From Balneola sp. (GTDB lineage Bacteria; Bacteroidota; Rhodothermia; Balneolales; Balneolaceae), in NCBI GenBank assembly GCA_002730655.1, contig PCAT01000028.1, positions 1 through 29,819 of the forward strand: a stretch of 29,819 nt of DNA. Direction: 5' to 3'. The notes beneath the pieces are model-generated. The model did not search any database, was not told the DNA's origin, and was given only the letters and a program-made list of their open reading frames with translations. This document shows, one piece after another, positions 1-8,412 of the stretch. The position numbers and the translations under genes were made by a program. Each line of letters starts with the position of its first letter. The stretch's first letter is position 1.

Positions 1-851
1 GCTTCGACGCCTACAAAGAAGCCTCCGCCATTGTCCGAAATATCTTTTATGAGTATACTGACCTGGTCGAGCCCTTATCTTTAGACGAGGCCTACTTAGA
101 TGTTACCGAAAATCACGTCAATAATCCATCGGCAACTCTTATAGCCAAGCAAATTAAGAAAAAGATCTACCAACGTACCAAACTAACCGCATCTGCCGGG
201 GTTGGACCCAATAAATTTGTGGCTAAAGTTGCCTCAGATATGAATAAACCCGATGGACTGACCGTCATTCCACCAGAAACCATGAAACATTTCTTAGAGA
301 AATTGGACATTAAGAAGTTTTATGGGGTTGGTAAGGCTACATTACGAAAGATGCAGGGATTAGGAATCCAATCAGGAGCTGACTTAAAGCAGTGGAATCT
401 ATTTGATCTGGTTCAAATTTTTGGAAAGTCCGGACAATACTATTACCGAATGGCCAGAGGATTAGATACCCGACCAGTTCAGCCTCATCGAATACGTAAA
501 TCCTATGGAAAGGAATGTACATTTCGCGAGGACATAAACGAACTAGAATACATCTTACGCTTCATCGAGGGGTTATCTGCCACTATATCAGAGGGCATGC
601 GTTCAATTCCGGCTGCAGGTAAAACCATTACATTAAAATTGAGATATGATAATTTTGAAACAATTTCACGCAGCCTTAGTTTATCACATTATACCAGTGA
701 TGCCTCGGAGATAAGCTTTATTACCCAAGAACTCCTTAAAGTCACTGAATTTGGAGAACGCCCAGTTCGTTTGCTTGGTATTAGCCTTTCCAATCTAGAT
801 ATTAATAAAGGAGATAAGAAGCAACAGCTCCAGCTCTCCCTTGACAAATAA
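1..851 (+). CDS. dinB: DNA polymerase IV (Y-family), 5'-truncated by window edge
   Basis: Error-prone translesion DNA polymerase. The frame is open from base 3 to the stop at 849-851, so the N-terminal part lies outside the window and the ATG at 219 is internal. The visible start reads FDAYKEAS, followed by the palm motif PLSLDEAYLDVT (the SLDE acidic residues bind catalytic metal) and SAGVGPNKFVAKVASDMNKP, the classical DinB signature. Next come a helix-hairpin-helix thumb region (FYGVGKATLRKMQGLGIQ) and a little-finger domain with YGKECTF and LKLRYDNFETISRS. The C-terminus ends in LQLSLDK, which resembles a beta-clamp-binding tail (family knowledge; not proven here). It converges on the mscS-type gene, with 36 bases between the stops. 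I see no truncation other than the window edge. Confidence 0.96.
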   Translation, partial: FDAYKEASAIVRNIFYEYTDLVEPLSLDEAYLDVTENHVNNPSATLIAKQIKKKIYQRTKLTASAGVGPNKFVAKVASDMNKPDGLTVIPPETMKHFLEKLDIKKFYGVGKATLRKMQGLGIQSGADLKQWNLFDLVQIFGKSGQYYYRMARGLDTRPVQPHRIRKSYGKECTFREDINELEYILRFIEGLSATISEGMRSIPAAGKTITLKLRYDNFETISRSLSLSHYTSDASEISFITQELLKVTEFGERPVRLLGISLSNLDINKGDKKQQLQLSLDK

Positions 852-887
852 AACTAGAAAGTCCTCTTACATTACCAGCCTAAAAAG

Positions 888-1931
888 TTATTCTGCCAAA
901 GGATTTTTTCCCGATTTTATATGAATATCTCGCTGGGGGAAAGGAATTTCAATTCTGCGCTCATTAAACTTTCGTACGATAGCTTGGTTTAATTCATTTT
1001 GCACAGTATATCGATTTTTAACATTTGGAACCCAGACAATGAGCTTCATATTCCAGGCAGAATCTCCAAAAGAGCGAAGATGAACATCATGTTTACGCCT
1101 TTTCATTACCGAATTACTTTCACTCGCCACTTCATCCAGTGCTCGCAATACCATATCTAAATCGGAGTTATAAGCCACTCCTACGTCAATAATCAACTTA
1201 AAGGTGGGGTCCCCGTGAGAATAATTTATCACATCCTTGCTAACAAAATCCGAATTTGGCACAATAATGGAGATATTTTCCAATGTTTTTACCTTGGTAG
1301 CACGAATATTAATTTCTTCAATATCGCCCTCGATTCCGTTAACAACCACCCGGTCACCTACACTTATAGGTCGCTCAAACAGAACAATGAGCCCCGAAAT
1401 AAAGTTAGAGGTAATGTTTTGAAGGCCAAAACCTATACCCACTGATAGGAAACCAAAAATCACCGCTAAGCCTGTGAAATCAACACCCAAGAACTGAAAA
1501 GAGACTAATACTCCAATAACCACCACAGAATATTGTGACATTCGAGCTAAAGTGTACTGCAAACCCCCATCTTGAACAAATCGAGGCAGAATTCGATCGC
1601 GTAATATCTTTTTCAGATACGAGGCTCCCATGACAAAAATTGTTAATAGTAGAATGAAAACCACTAAAGACATTAGGGTCACAGATGTGTTCGCCAGAGT
1701 AAAAAGAGGAATATTTAATAGGCTTTTAAATGAAACCAGCCATTCCCACCAGCCTTCTGTTTTATCTATGGGTTGTAACAATCCCTCCTTTATATCATCT
1801 ACACGTGCAAATTCATCTGGTTGTGAGGAGCTTAGCCCTACGCTAACAGCCACACTATCGCCTAAAGCTACCTGTGATAATGATTCGTAGATAGGATCTA
1901 TCCAATCCGCTAAAATGATATTACCAAGCAA
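888..1931 (-). CDS. MscS-family small-conductance mechanosensitive channel
   Basis: Inner-membrane channel that opens on membrane tension to release solutes during hypo-osmotic shock. In the 347 residues I see a hydrophilic N-terminal segment (about 1-75), TM1 at about 80-102, TM2 at about 133-149 and the pore helix TM3 with GFGLQNITSNFISG (about 167-180). The MscS beta domain follows (FERPISVGDRVVVNGIEGDIEEI, IVPNSDFVSKDVINYS), then an alpha/beta C-terminus ending IPFPQRDIHIK. The start is TTG: no in-frame ATG lies upstream before the stop codon, and GGAGG sits 7 bases before the TTG, an unusually good ribosome site for this window. An ATG 5 bases upstream of the TTG is out of frame. It starts 15 bases after the glycogen phosphorylase stop on the same strand, so the two are probably co-transcribed. 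Confidence 0.93.
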   Translation of the reverse strand: MLGNIILADWIDPIYESLSQVALGDSVAVSVGLSSSQPDEFARVDDIKEGLLQPIDKTEGWWEWLVSFKSLLNIPLFTLANTSVTLMSLVVFILLLTIFVMGASYLKKILRDRILPRFVQDGGLQYTLARMSQYSVVVIGVLVSFQFLGVDFTGLAVIFGFLSVGIGFGLQNITSNFISGLIVLFERPISVGDRVVVNGIEGDIEEINIRATKVKTLENISIIVPNSDFVSKDVINYSHGDPTFKLIIDVGVAYNSDLDMVLRALDEVASESNSVMKRRKHDVHLRSFGDSAWNMKLIVWVPNVKNRYTVQNELNQAIVRKFNERRIEIPFPQRDIHIKSGKNPLAE

Positions 1932-1946
1932 AGCATATCCTCCAAA

Positions 1947-4514
1947 TTAGACGGCTTGAGACTCTAATGTAATTTCCTCGGACTTCCAAATTTCGTTGTT
2001 ATAATCTTTGATGGTACGATCAGAAGAAAATTTACCGACTCGAGCTACGTTATAGATAGCTTTTTTGGTCCATTCCCTTTGATTTTTATACACTTGCTCT
2101 AACTCTTCTTGCTTTTTTACATAGGCTTCATAATCAGCCAAAACCATGAAATAATCTCCCTGTTCAAGTAAAGCCTGAATAATTGGCTGAAAAAGCCCTG
2201 GTTGTTCGGGGGAGAAAAAATCATCTCGAATTTGATCTAAAGCACGTTTAAGTTCATGATTAGACTGATAATATAAATGAGGATTATATCCCTGTCGCCT
2301 CAACTCCTCTACCTGATCTACGGTAAGACCAAATATAAAGATATTCTCATCACCCACTTCTTCCTTAATTTCAACATTGGCGCCATCTAAAGTTCCGATG
2401 GTGAGTGCACCATTCAGCGCAAACTTCATATTACCGGTACCAGAAGCCTCCATACCAGCTGTAGAAATCTGCTCCGATACATCTGCCGCAGGAATCATCA
2501 ATTCCGCTAAAGTAACCCGGTAATTGTCTAAGAACACGCACTTTAATTGATCGGATGTCTCAGGATCCTCGTTAATTTTGGCACCAATAGCATTGATCAA
2601 CTTGATATGTAATTTTGCCATCGCGTATCCAGGAGCTGCTTTCCCTCCAAAAATGACGGTTCGAGGCACTCTATTCAACGATGGATTATCTTTGAGGCGG
2701 TTGTATAGGGTAACAACATGAAGCGCCGCCATCAATTGCCGTTTATATTCGTGAATACGTTTAATTTGAATATCAAACATACTGTTAGGATCAACGGTAA
2801 TACCCTGATTCTCTTGAATGATTCCTGCTAATACTTTTTTATTATTGAGTTTAATCTGATTAAAGCGTTTGTGAAATTTCGTGTCCTCTGCAAAAGGCTC
2901 TAATTTTTTCAGCTGATCCAAATCGGTAATCCATTTGTCTCCAATTTTCTCCGTAATCAACGCTGAAAGTTCTATATTGCACTGTTTCAACCATCTTCTA
3001 GGTGTTATTCCGTTGGTTTTGTTGGTAAACTTATCAGGATATAATTCATTAAATTCACGGAACATATTTTCCATTAACAAGCGAGAATGTAAGGCCGCAA
3101 CCCCGTTCACTTTAGTTGAGCCCACTATGCCTAAATGCGCCATATGTACTACCGGGTTTTCACCTTCAGTCACAATACTAAGTCGTGACATTTTTCCATG
3201 ATCCTCCCCATAACTCGCCCTAATCTTATCCATAAATCGGCGATTAATTTCATAGATAATGCTCAAATGACGAGGCAACAATCCTCGCATAAGGGATACC
3301 GGCCACTTTTCCAAAGCCTCTGGCAAAAGGGTATGATTGGTGTACGCCATGGTTTTAACGGTAATATCCCATGCTTTATCCCATGACATATGAACCTCAT
3401 CCATTAAAATCCGCATTAATTCAGGAATTGCAAGATTAGGATGCGTGTCATTACACTGTATGGCCACTTTCTCAGGAAATTTCTCCCAGTCATCCGTCTG
3501 TGCATTAAACCGACGGATTATATCACGTACGGACGCCGCCACCAAAAAGTATTCTTGTTTGAGTCGTAATTCCTGACCCACAAATATCTTGTCATTTGGA
3601 TACAAAACTCGCGTTATATTTTGCTCCAATTGATTATCCCGAACCGCATCTATATACTGTCCTTGATTAAAACTCTGTAAGTCCAGTGTAGTATCCGACT
3701 CGGCTTTCCATAATCGTAATTGGTTCACCACATTATTATTGTATCCTGGTATAGGAGTATCATAAGCAACCGCCAATACCTTACTAGTCTGCTCCCAACT
3801 ATACCTTATTTCACCGTCATCTGAACTATGCATCCCCTGATGCCCATAAAACTGAATTGGATATTGAATTTTAGGGCGCACAATATCCCAAGGGTTTCCA
3901 TATCTCAACCATAAATCGGGCTTTTCTACCTGGAATCCATCAATCACTTTTTGATAAAAAATTCCATAATCGTAGCGTAGACCATAGCCTATTGCTGGAA
4001 TACCGAGGGTAGCCATAGAATCCAAAAAACAGGCTGCTAAACGGCCCAAACCACCATTACCAAGACCAGCATCCCACTCAGAATTACGTATAGCATCATA
4101 ATCTAAGCCCAAATCTGTGCAGGCATCAGCCACTTCCTGTTGCACATCAAAATTCACTACAATATTGTCCAATAAACGGCCAATAAGGTATTCCATGGAA
4201 AAATAATATACCCTCTTTACTCCAGATTTGTGATAATGCGCTTGAGTCGAAAGCCATTTGTCATGCAGTCTATCCATGAGAGTGAGTACTACACTTCTGT
4301 ATTCGTCCCAAGGCGTTCGGGAAAGCTTATCCTTAGCTAAAGTATGCCGTAAATGAAGCTTAATATCTTCGCGTAACGAATCTCGATCCAAACCGGATCT
4401 AGTACTAAATTCTTGTTTTTTTATACTTGTGTATGTCTTCTTAATGGCTTTTTTTTTACCCTTTGTGGTTCTTTTTTTCTTCGTTGATGAGGTAATATTC
4501 TTCGCTTTATTCAT
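1947..4514 (-). CDS. glgP: Glycogen/starch/alpha-glucan phosphorylase
   Basis: Cytoplasmic PLP enzyme that releases glucose-1-phosphate from the non-reducing ends of glycogen or maltodextrin. At 855 residues it is slightly longer than the usual 800-840. Diagnostic stretches are YYFSMEYLIGRLL, NGGLGRLAACFLDS, NDTHPNLAIPELMR, NKTNGITPRRWL, KRIHEYKRQL and the PLP site EASGTGNMKFALNGALTIG, with the Schiff-base lysine near residue 697. The first ~35 residues are a very basic Lys/Thr/Ser tail (KKKRTTKGKKKAIKK), which is not part of the catalytic fold. AGGA lies just upstream of the ATG. It follows ispE by 134 bases and precedes the mscS-type gene by 15 bases on the same strand. A possible sigma70-like promoter lies at 4629-4657. 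Confident from family motifs; the role of the tail is unknown. Confidence 0.97.
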   Translation of the reverse strand: MNKAKNITSSTKKKRTTKGKKKAIKKTYTSIKKQEFSTRSGLDRDSLREDIKLHLRHTLAKDKLSRTPWDEYRSVVLTLMDRLHDKWLSTQAHYHKSGVKRVYYFSMEYLIGRLLDNIVVNFDVQQEVADACTDLGLDYDAIRNSEWDAGLGNGGLGRLAACFLDSMATLGIPAIGYGLRYDYGIFYQKVIDGFQVEKPDLWLRYGNPWDIVRPKIQYPIQFYGHQGMHSSDDGEIRYSWEQTSKVLAVAYDTPIPGYNNNVVNQLRLWKAESDTTLDLQSFNQGQYIDAVRDNQLEQNITRVLYPNDKIFVGQELRLKQEYFLVAASVRDIIRRFNAQTDDWEKFPEKVAIQCNDTHPNLAIPELMRILMDEVHMSWDKAWDITVKTMAYTNHTLLPEALEKWPVSLMRGLLPRHLSIIYEINRRFMDKIRASYGEDHGKMSRLSIVTEGENPVVHMAHLGIVGSTKVNGVAALHSRLLMENMFREFNELYPDKFTNKTNGITPRRWLKQCNIELSALITEKIGDKWITDLDQLKKLEPFAEDTKFHKRFNQIKLNNKKVLAGIIQENQGITVDPNSMFDIQIKRIHEYKRQLMAALHVVTLYNRLKDNPSLNRVPRTVIFGGKAAPGYAMAKLHIKLINAIGAKINEDPETSDQLKCVFLDNYRVTLAELMIPAADVSEQISTAGMEASGTGNMKFALNGALTIGTLDGANVEIKEEVGDENIFIFGLTVDQVEELRRQGYNPHLYYQSNHELKRALDQIRDDFFSPEQPGLFQPIIQALLEQGDYFMVLADYEAYVKKQEELEQVYKNQREWTKKAIYNVARVGKFSSDRTIKDYNNEIWKSEEITLESQAV

Positions 4515-4628
4515 AATCCTAGATATCAGTGAGCAGATGCTTTTAAATATTAATTTACTTGAAAAATATCTTCTTTACCGAGCGATATCAGATAATTTTG
4601 CACCTTAAAAAGCCTTCCATATGTAGTC

Positions 4629-4657
4629 ATTATAGTTGTTACATTTGCCTATCCCAA
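4629..4657 (-). promoter_or_regulatory. Possible sigma70-like promoter for glgP
   Basis: On the minus strand TTGGGA (4652-4657) is followed after 17 bases by a perfect TATAAT (4629-4634). It would start a leader of roughly 105-110 bases before the glgP ATG. The -35 element overlaps the last codons of ispE. The leader also holds two GATATCAG copies (4522-4529 and 4584-4591). This is a pattern match only: primary sigma factors of Bacteroidota-type bacteria often prefer a different consensus, so it may be chance. Confidence 0.3.
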
Positions 4658-5521
4658 TTCATACACCCCTGTATCGGGCAGAAATTTAGGGCGTGTTAAA
4701 TTAGCAGCATAACCTAAACGAACAAAGGTTTCATAAGCTTCGGTAGCAACAAAATCTTGATGAAATAACCCAAAGACACTAGAACCACTTCCACTCATAC
4801 CAGCAAACTCAGCACCAAATTCCATCATCTGATCTTTCATATTTCCAACTTGAGGGATACGCAGAATAACTCCAGGCTCAAGATCATTAACTAAAAGAAA
4901 AGGCCATTCTTGAATCTCTTCCTCGGTAAGCACTTTTTTTAAATTAAAATCGGGTTCAGGGTTTGGATAAACCTGTTGATAGGCCTCTAGTGTAGAGCTA
5001 GCCTCATTTGGAAATACCGTAACAATCCATGCATCGGGCTGGATATCACAGATCTCAATCTCATGACCTAATCCCCGCCCAATACCTACATTGTTATAGA
5101 TAAAAAATGGGACATCAGCTCCGATCCGAAGGCCCACCTCAGCCAACTCGGCGGCGGCCAAGCCCAAACTTGCCACCTTATTAACCATCCGCAACACCGC
5201 TGCCGCATTCGCACTCCCGCCGCCGAGACCGGCGCCAGCCGGCACACGCTTATCCACCGATATATGATATTGATCTCGTAGGCCAGCATGCTCCTCTAGC
5301 AGCTGGAGGGCCTTCACGATAAGATTCGATTCGTCAACCGGAATCGATAATTCACTCATATGAATTTCCATCTGCGCTGCGGGCTTCATTTCTATTCGGT
5401 CACTCCATTCAATAAAACAGAAACCCGTTTCTAAGGTATGGTAACCATTGGGCAGACGTTCCAAAACATGAAGACCCAAATTTATTTTTGCATAGGATTG
5501 CGTAACCCACCGTTCGCTCAT
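4649..5521 (-). CDS. ispE: 4-diphosphocytidyl-2-C-methyl-D-erythritol kinase
   Basis: GHMP kinase that phosphorylates CDP-methylerythritol in the non-mevalonate (MEP) isoprenoid pathway. Motifs are SYAKINLGLHVLERLPNGYH at the N-terminus, the glycine-rich ATP loop PAGAGLGGGSANAAA (about residues 94-108), GADVPFF with the catalytic Asp, and GMSGSGSSVFGLF near the C-terminus. The chosen ATG (5519-5521) overlaps the stop of the CCA gene as ATGA, which implies translational coupling and puts AKIN about 10 residues in, as in homologues. An in-frame ATG at 5537-5539 would add six residues. The gene is about 290 residues, normal for the family. Roughly 5130-5250, including the ATP loop, is strikingly GC-rich compared with its surroundings. 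Confidence 0.95.
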   Translation of the reverse strand: MSERWVTQSYAKINLGLHVLERLPNGYHTLETGFCFIEWSDRIEMKPAAQMEIHMSELSIPVDESNLIVKALQLLEEHAGLRDQYHISVDKRVPAGAGLGGGSANAAAVLRMVNKVASLGLAAAELAEVGLRIGADVPFFIYNNVGIGRGLGHEIEICDIQPDAWIVTVFPNEASSTLEAYQQVYPNPEPDFNLKKVLTEEEIQEWPFLLVNDLEPGVILRIPQVGNMKDQMMEFGAEFAGMSGSGSSVFGLFHQDFVATEAYETFVRLGYAANLTRPKFLPDTGVYELG

Positions 5522-6954
5522 ACTTTCTGCCTTATCCAATGTTGATGTTGACTCATCATATAGGAAAATGCCGCATCATGTTCATTTGGGATATCCCCAT
5601 TTAAAATGGCTTCTTTAATATGATCTTTGATAATACCGATCTTTTTGGATGGAGGAATATCAAGTGCTTTCATAATCTCTTGACCTGTAAGTGGATTTTT
5701 CCAATTTCGAATGCGGTCTTTTTTTTCCACTTCGATAATTTTCTTCTCTACCCGTTCAAAATTCATCATAAATTTTTGAACTTTAAGCTCGTTTTTACTA
5801 GTGATATCTGCCCTACAGAGTGTCATTAGATCATCTATATCATTACCTGCTTCAAAAATTAAACGCCGAACTGCGCTATCACTCACATGATCCGAAACAA
5901 GGGCTATAGGACGTAAATGCAAACGAACAAGCTTTTGCACATATCGCATACGCTCATCCATGGGTAATCCTAAACGCCTAAAAATATGTGGTGTCCATTT
6001 AGCCCCAAGGGCATCATGACCGTGAAAGGTCCAACCATGATCTTCCTCGAACCGCTGGGTTGGTGGTTTAGCGATATCATGCATGATGGCCGCCCATCGA
6101 AGCCATAATGAATCGCTAACCAAGGCTACATTATCAAGAACTTGTAAGGTATGCCAAAAATTATCTTTATGGCGAAATCCCTTTCGCTCTTTAACTCCTT
6201 GAAGAGCAACCATTTCAGGAAAAAATTGATCTAATAAGCTAGTGCTAAATAAAAGTGAAAAACCTATCGATGGCACAGGGCTTTTCACCATTTTATTGAG
6301 CTCCTCTAAAATACGTTCCATAGACACAATCTCTAAACGACTAGCCATTTTTTGTATAGCTGATTTCGTTTCAGGGCACAGGCTAAAATCTAATTGTGTG
6401 GCAAAACGGATAGCACGCATCATCCTGTGGGGATCATCACTAAAGGTTTTTTCCGGATCAATTGGCGTACGAATAAGGCCTTTTTTTAAATCTATAAGAC
6501 CGCCAAAAGGATCATTGAGGGCTCCTATCCTGTCTTTATTGAGCTCCCAATAAAGCGAGTTTATCGTAAAATCTCGCCTATTCTGATCATCTTCAAGACT
6601 ACCGTTCTCGACCATTGGTTTTCTTGATTCTCTTCGGTAACTCTCTTTTCTGGCACCAATAAATTCGAGTTCAACAAAGGGTGTCTTAACCTGAGCGGTA
6701 CCAAATTGCTTAAAAAATGAAAAACTCGTTTTCATACCTTTAGTTTGAAGAGACTTATGCACCCTTTGTGCAAGTGCAATCCCTGAACCCAAAGTCACTA
6801 CATCCATATCCGCATCATTTTGGATACGATTCAAATAAAAATCTCTAACATATCCTCCCACCAAGAAACTATCTTGGCTTAACTTATGAGCTTGTAAGCT
6901 TATTTCCTTAAGGAGATCTTGATGCGTTCTCGGTATGTCATGAGGAAATTCCAT
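5518..6954 (-). CDS. cca: CCA-adding tRNA nucleotidyltransferase with HD domain
   Basis: Adds or repairs the 3' CCA end of tRNA; poly(A) polymerase is the main alternative within this superfamily. Seen in order (residues counted from the ATG at 6952-6954): LVGGYVRD (about 31-38) and DADMD (about 47-51), the nucleotidyltransferase G-G and Asp motifs; RRDFTIN (about 126-132); DDPHRMMRAIRFA; then an HD domain with AAIMHDIAKPP (HD near 292) and FHGHDALGA; and a C-terminal segment with LTGQEIMKALDIPP. The frame is open to a TTG at 6984, but ATG at 6954 is the first ATG and fits the family better. The upstream GAGT is a weak ribosome site. It is 136 bases downstream of the pyrophosphorylase-like gene and translationally coupled to ispE by ATGA. 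Confidence 0.92.
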   Translation of the reverse strand: MEFPHDIPRTHQDLLKEISLQAHKLSQDSFLVGGYVRDFYLNRIQNDADMDVVTLGSGIALAQRVHKSLQTKGMKTSFSFFKQFGTAQVKTPFVELEFIGARKESYRRESRKPMVENGSLEDDQNRRDFTINSLYWELNKDRIGALNDPFGGLIDLKKGLIRTPIDPEKTFSDDPHRMMRAIRFATQLDFSLCPETKSAIQKMASRLEIVSMERILEELNKMVKSPVPSIGFSLLFSTSLLDQFFPEMVALQGVKERKGFRHKDNFWHTLQVLDNVALVSDSLWLRWAAIMHDIAKPPTQRFEEDHGWTFHGHDALGAKWTPHIFRRLGLPMDERMRYVQKLVRLHLRPIALVSDHVSDSAVRRLIFEAGNDIDDLMTLCRADITSKNELKVQKFMMNFERVEKKIIEVEKKDRIRNWKNPLTGQEIMKALDIPPSKKIGIIKDHIKEAILNGDIPNEHDAAFSYMMSQHQHWIRQKV

Positions 6955-7090
6955 ACTCAAAGATAAGGATGTTCGCCTTGTCAATCAGTCTTTTGTTAAA
7001 CTGCCTTCTTTTTTCCTATGACTTAGCTTTAATTTGCCTTTTCATTAGTTTTATTGGTGATTTTGCTCAATGAATAACTATTTTTCAATA

Positions 7091-8107
7091 CTATTCCATG
7101 GAAATTATTGAATGATCACCCACGTGTATTTCTCCGTCTACTCTCGTCAGCTTTGTGTGTGCTCCTATGGTTGAACCGGCTAATGTACAGCCCTCTAGGC
7201 TGGCTTGTTCTCGAACAATAGAATGCGATAGTTGGCTATTTTTTAAAACGCAACCCTCCTCAACACTAACGTTTGGCCCTATAGTAACTCCTTCTAGGGT
7301 TACATTCTTTGCTAAGTAAACCGGCGGAATTATCATCGTTCCCTTCTTAGCTAAAGCCTCTATTTGTTCTACTAAATTATAAGCTTCTTTTTCGACTATA
7401 AAACCGGTTGTTTCAAGCCAAGCGCGTAAGGTTCCACAATCTAACCATTCATCTACCGTGGCTGTTTTAAATAATTTTCCATCCTGAATCATACGATCTA
7501 GAGCCTCCGTTAGAAAGTACTCTCCACCAGGACCTTTGATATCATTATCTAATATATATTGAAGCTCTTTTTTTAATTTTGCTCCGTCTTTGAAATAATA
7601 AACTCCAATGATGGCTAAATCCGAGATAAACTCCGCTGGCTTTTCCACAAATCCAGTTATTTTTTCTCCCTCATAAACAGCGACTCCAAATCTAGAGGGA
7701 TCTTCTACTTTTTTAAGCCATATTACACTATCCGCGCCATCCACATTAAACGTTTCCTTACTATCAAATAGGGTGTCAGCAAAAGCAATAATCACCTCTC
7801 CATTCAAATCTTTTTGAGCACAATAAACGGCATGTGCCGTTCCAAGGGCGATCTCTTGCACTCTAAATGTACATTTTGCACCATGACGCGCACTCATCTC
7901 CTGTAAGGGCTCCTTTATAGGATTCCCAAAATCAGGCCCTAATATATATACAATCTCTTCAATATTTCGATCCATTGTTCGTATAAATGTTTCTACTAAT
8001 CGCTCTACGATCATCGTTCCAGCTACTGGTAATAATGGTTTTGGAACTGTATGTGAATGCGGGCGAACTCTTGTCCCACGACCTGCCATTGGAATAATTA
8101 ATTTCAT
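7091..8107 (-). CDS. NDP-sugar pyrophosphorylase-like nucleotidyltransferase with beta-helix tail
   Basis: Predicted to join a sugar-1-phosphate to an NTP, giving an activated sugar for envelope polysaccharide or cell-wall work. The N-terminus MKLIIPMAGRGTRVRPHSHT and KPLLPVAG is the Rossmann-like nucleotide-binding signature. AFADTLFD carries the metal-binding Asp, and GFVEKPAEF and GGEYFLTEALD match the sugar nucleotidyltransferase core. From about residue 245 the protein has hexapeptide-like repeats (PPVYLAKNVTLEGVTIGPNVSVEEGCVL), a left-handed beta-helix as in GlmU-type or thymidylyltransferase-like enzymes. It lacks the GlgC-type signature, so it is not the missing ADP-glucose pyrophosphorylase. 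The substrate cannot be read from sequence. The start is the ATG at 8105-8107, where homologues begin; an ATG at 8120-8122 adds five residues. Divergent from the membrane Mur ligase. Confidence 0.85.
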   Translation of the reverse strand: MKLIIPMAGRGTRVRPHSHTVPKPLLPVAGTMIVERLVETFIRTMDRNIEEIVYILGPDFGNPIKEPLQEMSARHGAKCTFRVQEIALGTAHAVYCAQKDLNGEVIIAFADTLFDSKETFNVDGADSVIWLKKVEDPSRFGVAVYEGEKITGFVEKPAEFISDLAIIGVYYFKDGAKLKKELQYILDNDIKGPGGEYFLTEALDRMIQDGKLFKTATVDEWLDCGTLRAWLETTGFIVEKEAYNLVEQIEALAKKGTMIIPPVYLAKNVTLEGVTIGPNVSVEEGCVLKNSQLSHSIVREQASLEGCTLAGSTIGAHTKLTRVDGEIHVGDHSIISME

Positions 8108-8412
8108 ATTACCCGTTTCCATTAAATAATTATCTAAATATCAAACAATACACTTGGCTAATGTTATATCTTCAACATAAATATACGGTCCTTTTTTTTG
8201 AATGCCCAAGTAATGAAGCTAAAATATGGGTGATCATGTACATTACGAGAAGCCGTTGTGTCAAAACGGTTCATTCAAATAGCTCGAAAAATTCAACTAT
8301 TCTTAGCTATCTTTACATTCGAAGCTTATAACATGAATTACTTTATTTCGAAATAGGTGCTTCAGAAATAGTCCCTTTTTCTAGTGAATAGTATTCCTTG
8401 ATTACTTTTTCC
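8108..8412. other. Divergent intergenic region (about 305 bases)
   Basis: Lies between two divergently read genes, so it should hold promoters for both. I see an imperfect hairpin near 8250-8271 (GCCGTT/AACGGT with a 7-base loop) and a perfect 12-base palindrome TATTTCGAAATA at 8344-8355, about 57 bases before the Mur ligase ATG. There is no convincing small gene, tRNA or terminator. The palindrome could be an operator or chance. Confidence 0.4.

Noticed and set aside
219..851. DNA polymerase IV starting at the ATG at 219
   Set aside because: The frame is open from base 3 and encodes essential palm-domain motifs (SLDEAYLDV) before this ATG, so it is internal and the gene is cut by the window edge.
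7091..8107. ADP-glucose pyrophosphorylase (GlgC) completing the glycogen pathway
   Set aside because: The N-terminal signature is AGRGTRVRP with KPLLPVAG, unlike the GlgC pattern; it fits a general NDP-sugar pyrophosphorylase with beta-helix tail.
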